A DNA stretch of 64,000 bases from Cristatella mucedo (GCA_009760855.2 WPIO01000046.1:1667501-1731500), one strand, 5' to 3'; shown: positions 44,477 through 58,591, numbered from the stretch's first letter. Numbers and translations: made by a program. The notes: generated by a model not told the origin, from the letters alone.

Positions 44477-44894
44477 AGTTTGTAGCCTCCAAATATAGTC
44501 TGGGTTTCGGGTGCAAGCTGGAAGCCAGACTGTGCTGACCTGCTGACGACGCACTGGAATCCAGAATGGGACTGATTTTGCCTGTTGTACCACACATGGC
44601 GTCATTGATGCTCTATAGAACACACGGGAGGAATGCCCTTTCATATTGATCGAAAGAAACAAGAATACATAAAAAGGCAGAAAGGCCGACTTAGATCACA
44701 GCAGAAGAGGGAAAATGAACATTGACCATTTCTAAATCAGACAGTCCGTCTTAGAAAGAAAACGTGCCTTGGCCAATGACTTTTGCTGATCCACTACGAT
44801 TGCATGCTCGACTAAACGAAATTTCCTCTAAACATATTCTAAAAATTCTAAAGCAATGAAGAATTCATCTTCGGACGAAAATCGCCTATGAACG

Positions 44895-45024
<130 letters not shown>

Positions 45025-45112
45025 GAGGGAAGTAGGTCACCATCATTGAACTGTCTAAAGATGGTTAATAACCATCACTTTTTTGCCACCAAGACATGTT
45101 AAGTACTAAACG

Positions 45113-45745
45113 AATTCCTTTTGGCTGGGCTACCAAAGAAAGCTATTATGCCACTACAGCGGACTATGAATATGGCTGCAAGGCTGGTCTTCAAGTCCCA
45201 GCGGTTTGAGCACGTGTCTCTTTTGCTGAAAGAGCTAGGATGGTTGCCGGTTGAGCAAAGGATACAGAGCAAAGTTCTTATGCTGACCCACAAGGCCCGC
45301 CACGGCTTGGCTCCTTCGTACCTAGCTGAACTGCTGCATCAGTTTCAGCCTGTTCCTGTCCTCGGGTCCTGTGTGGACAATAAATTAGCTGTCCCATTCC
45401 TCCACTTAAAGACAGTTGGCGACAGAAGCTTTAGCTCTGCAGGTCCTAGACTGTGGAGCTCGCTTCCACAATTCTTACGCAACGACATCTACTCTCCAAC
45501 TGCCGACTATGGCACATCTTTTTCAGCGGTCCTGAACTGCTACTTCTATGCTACTCACTACCTCAACTGCTCTCCTAACTCTGCTATGCTTCCCACTTTC
45601 TCTTTGTTGTGTGAGACGAAGTCTGTTGGCTACCGAATGCGTACCGAAAGCCGCTTAGGCTGTGAGTGCGCTATACAAAACTCTCCTGCGTAACACCCAC
45701 ATGGTCTTTATGACTTTGTGGAGTTACTGAAGGAGATACATGACA
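45113..45745 (+). mobile_element. LINE-A C-terminal fragment
   Basis: An uninterrupted frame of about 190 codons from the G-L-P-K-K-A block to a stop after C-A-I-Q-N-S-P-A, then the 3' end (CTTTGTGGAGTTACTGAAGG) and an ACATGACATGACATA tail. One of the better LINE-A copies; 5'-truncated. Confidence 0.85.
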
Positions 45746-46074
45746 TGACATAACAAACTCATTCATTCTTTGCACGCATGATTGCATTTTCGATGGTCCT
45801 AAGGACCGTCGACAATGTCAAGTGACATCGGGGATTCGCTGAGATCCTGCAGCACGGCTCCAAACTAGTGCAAACTGCACACATCCCGTGTTGGGACAGC
45901 ACACAGCATAGACACTGCCATGAGTAGTCGTTTATTTACAGCAAGTCCTTTAAAAGTGAACTAAATCTGAGCGTTGAATCATTTGACTTTATTGTACCTT
46001 CCTCCCTTACACCAAGCACAAATACAGTGTACATGCTTGGCAAAGACCACAAGCAGGCACGGTAAATCAGCAGC

Positions 46075-46300
46075 CTACTCAGCATACTGGCCAGGCCCCC
46101 TCGAGATCCAACTGCTTGAGGTTGTACTGTTTGACGAAAAATAAGCTGAGAAAGACATAACGGGTTGTGGTTCATTGGGACCAGCTGGCAATGGAGAAGG
46201 AGGATCCTGAGGGTCAATTACAACATCACCATCAGCAGCTCGACCGTTCATCTGGCTACCTGCCCCACTCGTATTTGTTTGCATGATAATATTAGCCTGC
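46075..46300 (-). CDS. Candidate terminal exon of an unidentified gene
   Basis: After acceptor ggtcactacag an open frame runs about 75 codons to a TAG at 46077-46075, Ser/Pro/Gly/Asn-rich (for example D-P-Q-D-P-P-S-P-L-P-A-G-P). About 140 bases upstream on the same strand a possible exon with the frame L-Q-L-P-S-K-H-G-V-N-G-V-L-G-Q lies between ctcttatccag and gtaatc. I could not join these in a consistent phase and recognise no domain. It may be part of a gene or chance. Confidence 0.3.
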
Positions 46301-47125
46301 CTGTAGTGACCGGAGGATTAACGTACATCTGACATATAGTAACTGAGCTGTTGGTTGTTACATACTGACTTGGACTGGAAGGTTTCGGAAGTTCAGCTTG
46401 TAGCACCTTGGTTAATGGCCGTTCGATCTCTCTTCGGCCATTCGTTCTGATTACCTGTCTGTTTATGCTGCTTGTCTGCCTGTCCCAACACTCCATTAAC
46501 ACCATGCTTAGATGGTAGTTGCAGCTGGATAAGAGAAAGTAATCGTTTCACCCACTTCAATTTGGTGTTGAGAGCCGTATGATGGTAACTTTCATGTACA
46601 AACCAGTAGAACATGAACAGATAACCCAGAGGTTTTGGGATCTATCTCCATTCAGGGACTGCTGTTGGTGCAGCTAAAGCAGCAGGACTTGTCGTGGACA
46701 CACCTGGAGTGGAATGCTTTGGTCAAAGCAGCAAAAGAGCTGGCCATGGTCACTATGGCAGCAGCAGAGCATGCAGTTTAGGGCATGGCAGAGAATGGTC
46801 CGCTGTAAGGGAAAAATCAAGCAGGAACTCCTTTGGAAAGTCGTGCGACATTCGTGGAAGTTCAGCATTAAGTTTCCTACCATTTTCCACATCTGTGCTG
46901 GGGGTGGGGCTAAATGAAAGTGGCTGGATTATGTCAGGAGGCACAGGTGCCATGTACACAGAGGACCTAGAGCTCCACGTAGACTGGTTAAGATCTACGC
47001 CGCAGCGTACTACTTAATGCCTGATTTGTTTACAGTTCACCCTGTTGGAAAACCTTCTGGGCCTGTGTGTTATGTATGCAGCAGTATTAAGGCCATGTGG
47101 TTTCGGGGCACAGCAAGCATATTAC

Positions 47126-47238
47126 TTGGAGTTGTGAGCTTCCTGCAGGCCTGTCAGCAAGTATACCACCGCCTCAGCCATCCATGAACGTGTTGTACGA
47201 AGGTTATTTCTGTTTCCGATGATGGGCGGCACGTATGC
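47126..47238 (-). CDS. Candidate internal exon of an unidentified gene
   Basis: Acceptor ttttatttggttcag, donor gtaata. Encodes A-Y-V-P-P-I-I-G-N-R-N-N-L-R and then W-M-A-E-A-V-V-Y-L-L. It looks protein-like in composition, but I recognise no family. A further frame with Y-M-A-P-V-P-P-D-I-I-Q-P-L lies near 46.87-46.95 kb. These and the 46.1 kb exon may belong together. Confidence 0.3.
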
Positions 47239-47239
47239 C

Positions 47240-48914
47240 TGAACCAAATAAAACATCTGTGTATCACCTCGCTAATCCAGTAGGTGAATTTCAGTACAGC
47301 GATACCCATAGAAATGCTTGGGTTCCAAGACTGAAGTATTTTCCCCCAAGACTGGAATACTACCGTCGGCAAACCAGTGGGTGTCGGATCAGCTACTACG
47401 ACTCGTTGGCCCTGCTTTGAGGCATTAGCTCTATGCGTATTTGTCATTAGTCTTCAGGGACGAGCTCCCTCTAAGTGTGCTGTGTTTGTAGCAAAGGATT
47501 TTGAGTTCTGGCGCTGCTAAGGTGTGTTTGTAATACGACATGTCAGCAGTCTTGGATCGTTACTGAGGACCTTTTGCAATCATCTTGAGCTTTCGTCCCG
47601 TTGCTTGTGAATTTATTAGTGAGCATCGTACTCATACATGCCTTTCGATCTGGACTGTTAGAAAGCATGTTCTGATTGAGAATGATCTGCCTAAGAACTG
47701 AATTAGTTGCCTGCTCAGAGCTAATTGCAGAGCAGTGCTATGCTAAACTTGAGAAAATTGTGACAAAGTCCTTATTCTCAATAGTTCCTGAGATAATACT
47801 CCCAGCTAGCTAGCGCCTGACAGAATTGTGGCGTAAGTTACTTGAGAGCATTATTGCTCAGTGTGCAGATACAGGATAAAGGAAGCGGGGAGCAAAGGTT
47901 AGTAGCAGTACTTTCAAAAATAAAGTCTGCTGATTGCCGGCATTCTCGTTCGAGTAATGTTGAGATTAATAAGAAGTAGGAACTAAATGCGATAGTGATG
48001 GCAGCAGGAATGAACCAAGTGCAGTTAATATGGAATGTAGGATAGATGACCGATGTAGCTCAAATTCAGGCCGCGCTCCGTCTGTTGTGAAGTCAAGGAC
48101 CCGCTATGCGCCCTGGGAAGCCAGAGTTTATAATCTTACACGAACTGGCTTCGGCTAATGGACCGGTGTCTGGTAGATTAGCTGTACAACGATGCGTGGA
48201 GGTCTGCACCCCTCGTGTTGTGTGCACTAACCATTTTCCAGTTTTAAAATATGTCCAAGTATTTTGTGATATTGGGCTGAAGCTACAGAACCTTGCCTGT
48301 CTCAAGCCAAGTGAAATGTGGATGCCCTGTCAGTCTGAGCAGCCAAGGAGTCAGAGGACTGAGTGAAGCCAAGCTCGAGCATGCTGTGATGGCTGTCCGA
48401 TAATGAAGATGAAGACAGGGGGGCTGCTACAGTGACAGCTGTAGGAAGGGCACATGAAAATCCTTGGTAGTAATTTACGTTAGACAAATATTGACTTGTA
48501 CCATAGTGAGTTGTGTTAGATTTTTTATTATCCTTTCCAAAGATGTCCTCAATTTATGGAGGGGGCAGTGAAATGCTGGCATTCTGGACCAGCCAGATTA
48601 TGACAGCCCTAGAGACCATTAATGGGTCCTGAATCATACGCTACACAGGAACGGATTATGTCATTAGTTCGGAAAGCATAGCTGGACACTTTAGGTCAAA
48701 GCTTATCAGTTTTACATTGGGCATGGAATGAGGTAGTTGTATGCTACGGCTGGTGCTGTACATATGTGCCACTCTTTGACTAGCTGTTATTTTAAGTTAT
48801 GAGCGCTCTTGATTGCTGGCATGTCCTGCTACCATCAGAAAACCTGCTATACGTATAGGCTCGGCCAGCATATGTCCTGGAGGATCTGCACATACTCGGG
48901 ATGTCGTGATCCAA
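47240..48914. other. No recognisable feature
   Basis: Intergenic or intronic DNA. No repeat of the families described here and no convincing coding signal. Confidence 0.35.
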
Positions 48915-49635
48915 AGTGATAGACAACCACATGAGATATACGTTCAAATGTGTCTACTTTCAGCTATGTGACATTGCAAAAATGCAGGCCTGAACAGACA
49001 AAAATACCACATCCATGTTGGTCCATGCATTTTGACATCACATCTTGACTTTTGTAACTTACTACTTGCAGGTCTTCCAGACTATGACTCCAGACTATGT
49101 AATGAGGCACTTTTCTACAGGTGCACTAGGCTTCAGCCAGGCTTGTCGCCACTTTGAACCACTTTCCACCTTCAGACCTGCAATGGCTCCCCATCAAGCC
49201 ACGTATCAACATCAAGGTTTTGTCACTCACCCTTTGGTCCCTTCCTTTTCTTTCTCCTGATTACTTATCCGAACTACTTCCCAACCAGGTACCATTGTAC
49301 TACCCACTCTGCTGGCTTCAGTCATTTTGCTGTGCCTCTAACAACCTTAAATCTTTCGGAGACCTTGTCTTTAATTCATGTGCTCTCAAAGTATAGAACT
49401 TACTCCCGACTGACGTCACGACATCTCCTCACTTTATTACATTTAATAAGAAGCTAACAACGCTACTGTTGCTTGTAGCATTTTCTAGGTCAGTGTCATT
49501 CGTCCTATCTGCGCTTGTACATGCTGATACTGTGCACGGTATCACTAAATGATTTACATGCTTCCTTTTAAGCATTTATGAAGTGCCTAGGAATATATTT
49601 AGTTCTCTTAGGGTGCTTTAAAATGTCTTAGCAAT
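48915..49635 (+). mobile_element. Degenerate LINE-B C-terminus and 3' end
   Basis: Follows LINE-B from the Y-F-Q-L-C-D-I-A region through the C-terminal domain to the 3' UTR, ending GAAGTGCCTAGG...CTTAGGGTGCTTT. Many substitutions and no (ATT)n tail. Confidence 0.7.
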
Positions 49636-50690
49636 CTATATTCATCCACGAGGTTGTTCGTGAGCTTGTTTATACGTCAGGCCACAAGTCCCGTGAAGAC
49701 ACGTCGCCGACGTTCCACTTGCACGTGCTCTTTGTGATATATCTTGTAGCACTACTACGGTACAGATAAGATAATTGTCATGTCAAAAGTACCAGCGGAG
49801 GCAATTCCCTAACTTGGATATGCAGCGATAACATGCACTCTCATAATATAAATTGAGCATTAACTTGTGCATTTATTATGAAATAGTGATAATTAGGTTT
49901 TTGATAAGCGATTACAAGTAAAAATGCTGTGTAGTTTATGTCTCAGATGAACTGATAAAAATAAACCGCCTGACCGAGACAGTCAGTCTTAGCGAGGTCA
50001 ACTTTAATACATTCTAGTGATTTACATTATTATTACTATTATTATTATTATTTCTATCTGCGCAGCAACTGCTACTCTGCCGTGCTTTGAGGTGCCAGCT
50101 CCACCGATATTGACCACATGTCGGCAAGGTTGAGCTCCCTTACCAAGTGCATTTGCCACAAAGAACTTGAGTTAAGTAGACACCACAGCACGTTCATAAC
50201 AATGTGTTCAACGCCTGCTTGACCCTTTAATTTAAAATTACTGCTTGACTAATATCCTGGTCTATTTATTGGCTGGCATACAAAAGTGTAATTACAGGCT
50301 TCCTTTGCAACATTCCCAATCGTGGGTGGCTTTGGGGATTGTCACTAAACAAAAGCATTCTCCTATCTTGTCCTATCTTTTTTCGATTCATAATCGAAGC
50401 CATTCTTGAAATAGCTTGAAGACCTTGCTTTGAACTGTGCCTTATATGTTGCAAGTAACTGTGCCAAGTACAATTTCGGAAGCATCTGAGCTTGATCGAT
50501 TTCTCATTTTCACAAGAGGCTTGATCTTACCATTAAGCTAAGGGCCAAGCAGCCCTGTAATGTTCTCCTGCGGTAACCTTCTGCCGTGGCAGCACAACCT
50601 GGTACATGGCTTACATGCCGATCACTTGGTTGCTTTGAATATGAGACCTGCTTCATCCATATAGAAAGCATCTGTCTGTCTGTTTCTGTT
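49636..50690. other. No recognisable gene; one (ATT)n tract
   Basis: Contains a short imperfect (ATT)n tract at 50027-50053. Nothing else identified. Confidence 0.4.
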
Positions 50691-50733
50691 TCTGTGTCTG
50701 TCTCTCAGCTCTCTCTCTCTCTCTCTCTCCCTC

Positions 50734-50770
<37 letters not shown>
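50691..50770. repeat. CT-rich microsatellite
   Basis: (CT)n with CTGT and CCCT interruptions, preceded by TCTG units. Confidence 0.9.
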
Positions 50771-50772
<2 letters not shown>

Positions 50773-51122
50773 GTTCATCATCTGACCTTCATCCTCTATC
50801 CTCTGCTGTAGCAGCCTGCCTTCCATTTCTTCACAGTGACGGTATTTATGTAGTCCTTCTCATACCGTACTTTTTACCAATTAATGCAATGTCTTTTAAT
50901 AAAGCCCTCTAACCTAACCAACTATATGTATGCAGTATAGGAATCCACTTTTAGCTCCTCTGCAAATATTTGTGCTAGGTTCTGAATCCTGAAACATCTA
51001 TGAAAGGACTGCTAACAGGTACCCTCCTGGCAAAGCAATAATCAAACCATGCCTGCACTAACGTATATTAATGTTATAAATAAATAAATAGTAATAATAC
51101 ATTTGATACAACACCTAGAGAG

Positions 51123-51123
<1 letters not shown>

Positions 51124-51200
<77 letters not shown>
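51124..51200. repeat. (TA)n microsatellite
   Basis: About 38 TA units directly abutting the 5' truncation point of the LINE-B copy at 51201. Confidence 0.95.
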
Positions 51201-51202
<2 letters not shown>

Positions 51203-52430
51203 CAGAGTATTGACGTGAATGGACAAAGATCATCCAAGGTAACTCTGAAATATGAGGTACCTCAGGGCTCCGTGCTAGGTCCGGTTCTTTTCACGGTTTA
51301 TACTCTCACTCTTGCTGATGTGATTGCCAAGCACAATCTAGGCTTTCAATTCTATGCGGATGACACTCAGTTGTACCTTTGCTTTGATACCTCCCAGCCT
51401 TCAAGCACCTCGAATTCTCTCAACTCACTTGCTGCATGTATTAATGACATCCGCACATGAATGGCAGCAAATTTTCTAAAACTAAAGGATGATAAAACTA
51501 ACTTACTAGCTATGGGAAAACCCAGCGGGATTCAGAAATTGGAAAGGCTGACGCTTAAAATTGGCTCTGCTAGCATATGTCCAGTTGAATCAGCTTGAAA
51601 TCTAGGGGTCATGTTCTAAAGTAACCTTTCGTTAGACGACCACAGCAGCTTCACAATCAAGTCTGCCTACTTTCAGCTACATGACATTGCTAAAATTTGA
51701 GCTTAATTAGATAAGGATACCACGTCTAAGTTGGACCATGCATTTGTGACATCCCGTTTTGACTTCTGTAACTCACTGCTTGCTGGCCTACCGGCATGTG
51801 CAATCAGGCGATTACAGCTGGTGCAAAACTCGGCAGCTAGGCTTGTCTGTCGTGAGCATCGGAGTTGTCACATCACACCACTTCTCGCCGACCTGCACTG
51901 GCTACCAGTCAAGCAAGGGATCGATTTCAAGGTTTTATTGCTCACTTTTAGGTCACTTCATTCTTTGGCTCCAGCCAATCTCTCAGATCTACTCTCCCAC
52001 CAGGCCAAGCATATTACCATCTACTTTTCGGAATCCAACAGTTTACCAATACCTCGTACAAACATTAAATCCTTTGGAGACCGTGCATTTTGTTCGTATG
52101 CTCCCAAAGCCTGGAACTCCCTCCAGACTTATGTCACAACAACCCCTGACTTGACCACGTTTAAAAAGAACTTACAAGCATACCTATTTATGGATGCATT
52201 TAGTGGGTCCCTGTGATTCGTCCTTTGTGTACTTATGCGTGCTGACACTGTGCATGCTGGCACTAACCACATTTGCATGCTGACCCTGTGCATGTCACCC
52301 CTAACCACGTTGTTTATGTTGTTTATCAAAACATGATATTACTCACGATTCAATCGCGTTTACCATTGCAGCAAATGTAAAGCGCCTAGAATGAGATTGA
52401 GTTCTCTGAGGGCACTTTATTATCAAGTGC

Positions 52431-52440
<10 letters not shown>
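51201..52440 (+). mobile_element. LINE-B 3' half
   Basis: Starts in the RT (S-I-D-V-N-G-Q-R-S-S-K-V), then G-S-V-L-G-P-V-L-F-T-V-Y, the catalytic F-Y-A-D-D-T-Q-L-Y-L-C-F-D, the C-terminal domain (about 160 codons open from 51731) and the 3' UTR, ending CAAGTGCATTA before an (AT)n run. A few stops between the catalytic block and the C-terminus. Confidence 0.88.
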
Positions 52441-52472
<32 letters not shown>

Positions 52473-52600
52473 GCACTTGATAAAGCGCCCTCAGAGAACT
52501 CAATCTCATTTATAATGCACTTGATAAAGCGCCCTCAGAGAACTCAATCTCATTCTAGGCGCTTTACATTTGCTGCAAAGGTAAACGCGATTGAATATAT
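52355..52600. repeat. Large palindrome made of two opposed LINE-B tails
   Basis: The plus-strand LINE-B tail (52355-52436) and a minus-strand LINE-B tail (to about 52600) face each other across (AT)n. Arms of about 83 bases are almost identical as reverse complements, including ATTCAATCGCGTTTACC at the outer ends. The right side also has a 44-base tandem duplication of the tail (52470-52560). Confidence 0.85.
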
Positions 52601-52662
52601 ATGTATATATATATATATATATATTTCTGGCCAGCAATATATATATATATATATATATATAT

Positions 52663-53770
52663 TGCTGGCCAGAAAAATCTATGCATCATGGGAATTAGCA
52701 CAAATCTGAAACTCTGAGTTGTACCAAATCGTGGCCAAAACATTACCACGGTTAAGATTAATTTGGGAAAGCAGTAAATGTACCATATTGTGAATGCTAC
52801 CACCTCGGATGGACTACTAGGTGAGTAAAACATGCATGTTTTACTGGTTAGGTGGTTTAACGTGGATGCGGTAACAATTGCGGTTTTCAAAGGATAGTTT
52901 TTGACAGCACAATCAAAAGACTGAAGTAATATATGCTTCTCTGAAAAATTAATCTTGGTAAGTGTGTCGGCACTAGTTTGGGGGAATGTTCAAGGTTTGA
53001 GACTTCTTGTTTTGTGCATGCACATACACAGGACAGATCTGGTTTGAGAATATGCAAGAAATCGGTACTGCAGTTAGAGCAAGAAACCAGCACACGACGT
53101 TTTCCTTGTGAAAAAGAGCCGTAGAACACTACAACACTGCTTTAGAAGTCTTGGAAAAAATATGAGATGTTAAAACCATGGTGATCTGCATGGTTTATAA
53201 CGTGTTTCCTGAAATTATGAGACGTTAGTTTAATTTAGTGCATGCATTAAAAAACTGAGGTAGCTAAAATCTAGGACAAATTTTAAAGAATTGTTTAATT
53301 TCTCATTTACCGGAAAACGCTGTTCAATTTTTTCCTTTCCTCCACGTCATCGAGTTTTAGCATATCTTTGGGAAAGCTCAAATTTAGCATTCTTCAAAAT
53401 CTCCATGATTGCTGAAAAAATTGCCCAACACAATTGGTAAGATAAATTTTTCTAGAGACGGATACTAAATGCAACTAGTAAATCTTACTTCACAGTGCTC
53501 CGACGGTACCGGAAAATAATACCTTTCGAGAATGGTGATTATGTCGGTAGCCAGAAATTGCCCCACTGAGTACAAAAGCAGGGTCACTGTGCATATTTCC
53601 CCCCTGTTAAGGTAACTAGGTTGGTAGCATGTCCGATTTGTTGCAAATATTGCTAACGCAGGCAAATCATATGCTCTGGCAAAATTGTGTTGGCCTGCAG
53701 TCCATGAAAAAACTGAATTAGCAGAGATTATAAGTCGATCCTCAAGGTGCATAGATTTTTTGGGCCAACA
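52663..53770. mobile_element. Putative 1.1-kb element with terminal inverted repeats in (TA)n
   Basis: 23-base ends at 52663-52685 (TGCTGGCCAGAAAAATCTAT plus GCA) and 53748-53770 (the reverse complement starts TGTTGGCCCAAAAAATCTAT) agree at 20 of 23 positions. Both ends are embedded in (TA)n, as expected for TA-targeting elements. A 12-base inverted stub of the same end (TTCTGGCCAGCA, 52625-52636) lies just outside the left end. Interior frames are short with no recognisable transposase, so it would be non-autonomous. The superfamily is unknown. Confidence 0.5.
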
Positions 53771-54010
<240 letters not shown>

Positions 54011-54269
54011 TTATGTATATCACTGTTATATGTAAATTAAAGCACGAGCATGCAGTACTGAGCAGCACACAAAAATCGCATCTTCATAAAATATGACAGT
54101 AGATGGTTAATGAGAGCCAGGTCAACTTGCCTGCTTTCTTGACTTTACGATAGGGGTTGCTCTTCCTATAGCAACCTCTACAAACACGGCCAGCGATTAT
54201 GCCAGCCATTCACCAAATGGCGTCCTGTCTGGCCCCAAGATTCACTGCTAATCGCTGAAGCGTTTTACC

Positions 54270-54775
54270 AACAACCAGTATCATTCTGTAACTCAGTGCC
54301 TGCTGGTCTACCGGCATGGTAATAAAGTAAAATATACTCACAATTGCTTACAGTTGGTGCAAAACTCTGCAGCTTGGCTTGTCTGTCGTGAGCATCACAG
54401 TGGCCACATCGCACTGCTTTCGCCGACATGCACTGACTTTCAATGAAGCAGAGTATCGACTTCAAAGTTCTTTCAATCACTTTTAGGTCCCTTTGTTCTG
54501 TGGCTCCAGCCTACCTATTTGAACTACTCCCTAACCAGCTTAGGCATTGTACCACCCACTTGCATGACTCAATTCGTTTAGCTATGTCTCGCACCAACCT
54601 CAAATCATTTGGAAACTATGCCTTTAGTTCGTATGCTGCCAAAGCCTGGAGCTCACTCCCGACTGACGTCACGACATTCCCTGACTTGGACGACATCCCC
54701 TGACTTGGACGACATTTAAAAAGGGTGCCGTGAATTCACTTGTTTCTCATAGCATTTGGTGGGTCTTCTTGACTT
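54270..54775 (+). mobile_element. Degenerate LINE-B C-terminal fragment
   Basis: Forward frames give L-Q-L-V-Q-N-S-A-A-type and D-F-K-V-L-S-I-T-F-R-S-L blocks with a small local duplication (TGACTTGGACGACAT twice at 54681-54713). The 3' UTR resumes at about 55050 after about 270 bases of unrelated DNA. Confidence 0.7.
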
Positions 54776-55049
54776 GTTCTTCTTGTGATTATGCCTGCAT
54801 AGCTTGACGATCTGACAGCACACGCGAGACCACACGAAATACAGAGGGGATCTTAAACAACCGTGTATTTGGGCTTGCACATCGTGACTGCTCACAGCCG
54901 TTCTCCCCTTCGCAGCATTTCCACTGCACCTGGGGTCTGTTCACTCCCCCTTCCTTCCGGGAAGCAACCCGATACATCAAAGGCAGGCCAAGCTATATCA
55001 AAGGTGGACCAGTGCAGAGGCCAAGCACTGGCCTACCATAAGACAACAC

Positions 55050-55195
55050 CATCCTGACAGTGTGCATTACCACTAACAATATTTGCATGTTGACACTGTA
55101 CATGTTACCTCTAACCATTTGATCGTTTTACAGCTTATGTAAAGTGCCTGGAAAGAGATTAAGTTACCTAAGGGGGCTACAAAAACTTAAAAGTA
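55050..55195 (+). mobile_element. LINE-B 3' UTR fragment
   Basis: Continues the copy at 54270-54775: GACAGTGTGCATTACCACTA through GTAAAGTGCCTGGAAAGAGA to GGGGGCTACAA. The 54776-55049 segment between looks like an insertion. Confidence 0.65.
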
Positions 55196-55888
55196 TCATT
55201 AAGATTTTCCTCTAGAAGCTCAAGGCAAGCTTCTTTGCAAAGAAAGACGTGTAGAGTTAGCAAAGGGCTTGAAGCAGTATCCCGGTTTGATGCTATGTGC
55301 AAAGCCTCCTTCCCAATAGAGGGCTCCACTTTCATCGTAACGGCATGTTTATTTTAAGCAAAAGTATGATTGCATGCACCCAACATAGACCAGCAGTGAG
55401 CCACCTGGCCGTGACCGGCCCAACCCCCAACGAAAGCTCCTACCACCTAATGCAACTCACTGTCCCTTTTCTACCAACCGAACGCCAGGATCGATGAATG
55501 TCCGGAGTCTGATTCAAAGAGAGGCAGCCTAGTTCAATTATGATCGGAGCAAATTGCACAAACTGAGGCCACTAATGTGGGGGGGGGGCAGTAGCTGCAG
55601 CCCCTTCCCGATATCCTAATGCTGCAGTGACCGCAAGGATTATTGCATTGCTTACCCTAATATCGGCTTCTTCGAGGGCTGAAATAGTAGTAGCTAAGTC
55701 TGGTACTTACGGGGACAGGCAGGCTGCTTCAGGTAGCCCAACTCCCTCAGGTCTTACAGGAGCAGTGAATACGCACAGATAAGGGGTTCCCCATGGACCC
55801 GAACAGGCCCCCTGGCACCTTTGGTCTGGTAGCACACGTGGAAAATGAATTACGGTGGATTTTGGTGAGACTCACAGACTGCTGAACT
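55196..55888. other. No recognisable feature
   Basis: No gene or shared repeat; a poly-G run at about 55580-55588. Confidence 0.4.
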
Positions 55889-55897
55889 TGTGGTAGA

Positions 55898-57009
<1,112 letters not shown>

Positions 57010-57240
57010 TTATCTCAGCATTGAGCAGGTCCTTGTGATTCGTCCTTTGTGTGCTAATGTATGCTGACACTGTGCATGCTGCCACTACCCATATTTGCAT
57101 GCTGATCCTGCGCATGGCACCTCTAGCCAGGTTATGCATGTTGTCATTGAGCACTTTACTACTAACCATTCGACCACCCTTCCTTCGAAGCATATGTAAA
57201 GTGCCTAGGAAGAGATTTAAGTTCCCCCTTGGTGCTATCC
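57010..57240 (+). mobile_element. LINE-B 3' UTR fragment
   Basis: Starts with GTGATTCGTCCTTTGTGTGC and ends CCCCCTTGGTGCTATC. Contains the full 3' UTR with a decayed tail hairpin. Confidence 0.75.
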
Positions 57241-58589
57241 CATGCTACCACTCCCCATGCATTGAGGGTCGGTGGCTCTCTTGCACTAGCAGCGTGTTTA
57301 TAATGGGCAGCAAGCGTTTTGTCTATATAGACAACGCATGGTTTGCTGGAGGCCCTATTGCCATTTTTTATCCTACTTGATGCTTGACCGAATCGGAGTG
57401 TCATATTTTGTGGTGACTAGGCATCTATTGTTGCCTACTTGTTTACAGCTGATGTGTGACCGACCCATCATGGTAGATGGGAATATGATTGATGGGATTT
57501 GAGTGAGCCCTCATCACAACACTGCAGAAAAACTCCGGAAGAGAGTCACCTCACTAGCAACACTGGCGATTGTTTTGTCCAGAGTCTGTGCAACTCTGGA
57601 GTGGTTGGCATGCCTTCGGAGCTGTAGACCTAGGTTACTTTCTTGGACGTTTTGCCCGGCTGAATCTGAAGCTTCAGCAAGTACTCAGTGAAGGATGGAA
57701 TGAAGCTGTTTTGTCTAGTTCTGCACTGAAAGAAGTCGCATGGCAGTAGAGCATAGAAAATAATGCCTAGAGCATTCAGAAAGTTGGTGACCAGGTTGTT
57801 GCTCAGTCAGTGGCACAACTGACGTTAGAAACTGTGGAGCAAGGCAGTGGCAAGGTGGCAAAACAGCGGTAAAGCTGCACGATTAAAAAATAAAAAATGC
57901 TCCAGAGCAGCATTATAACTGTATTTTTTCTCTCTGGTGGTGGTTTAGGCGGAGTGAGATGAAGGTGATGGTGATGATATAGTGGGGGTGGCGATGGTGG
58001 TGCTGGTGGGCCGGGGCGCAGCTTACTGAGTGTGGCTTGGCCTTTCCTCTGGCTACCATCACCGAGTAAGGCTTGAGCTTATTTTCTGAGACTAACCTTG
58101 TGCAGATTATGCAGCTGATCCGGGCTTACTCAAGATAAGAGAATGCACACACACTTACATCACTCTTTTGCCAATTTTAAAGAAAATTTTACGCGCATGT
58201 CTGACACAATGTAGTTGCTGCCTGCCCTAGTGTTTTTAGCATTACAAGTGTGTTAATTCCTTGCCCACACACTCACACGCACTGTGCCGAGTTATACGTT
58301 TTACTTCGTGGGCTTCTCATCCCAGCACGACTGCACCATCGGTGGAAAGTCGCTGATCCTGAGGAACCTTCTGTGCGGCTACTCGAGACCAAATTCTTAA
58401 GGCTGCCCACAGCAAGTGGATGTTCAAATGTCCAGGATGACCAAAGCAATCACGATGTGGCTATGCCGACAATACCAAGAGTGGAGACCACGGACCTTCC
58501 TGCAATAGCATTCACGTGCATTTACAAACATAGAACAAAAGAGAAGAAAAAGCCGGTCAAGCATAGCCCGGAGTGAGCTACCACACCCT
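57241..58589. other. No recognisable feature
   Basis: A GATGGTGGT-rich stretch (57950-58010) is the only low-complexity sequence. No gene supported. Confidence 0.35.
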
Positions 58590-58591
58590 CA

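Noticed and set aside
46393-46700. Membralin-like membrane protein from a W-M-A-E word at 47.2 kb and an aromatic stretch at 46.6 kb
   Set aside because: The order of the two blocks is reversed relative to membralin and the similarity is limited to a few residues.
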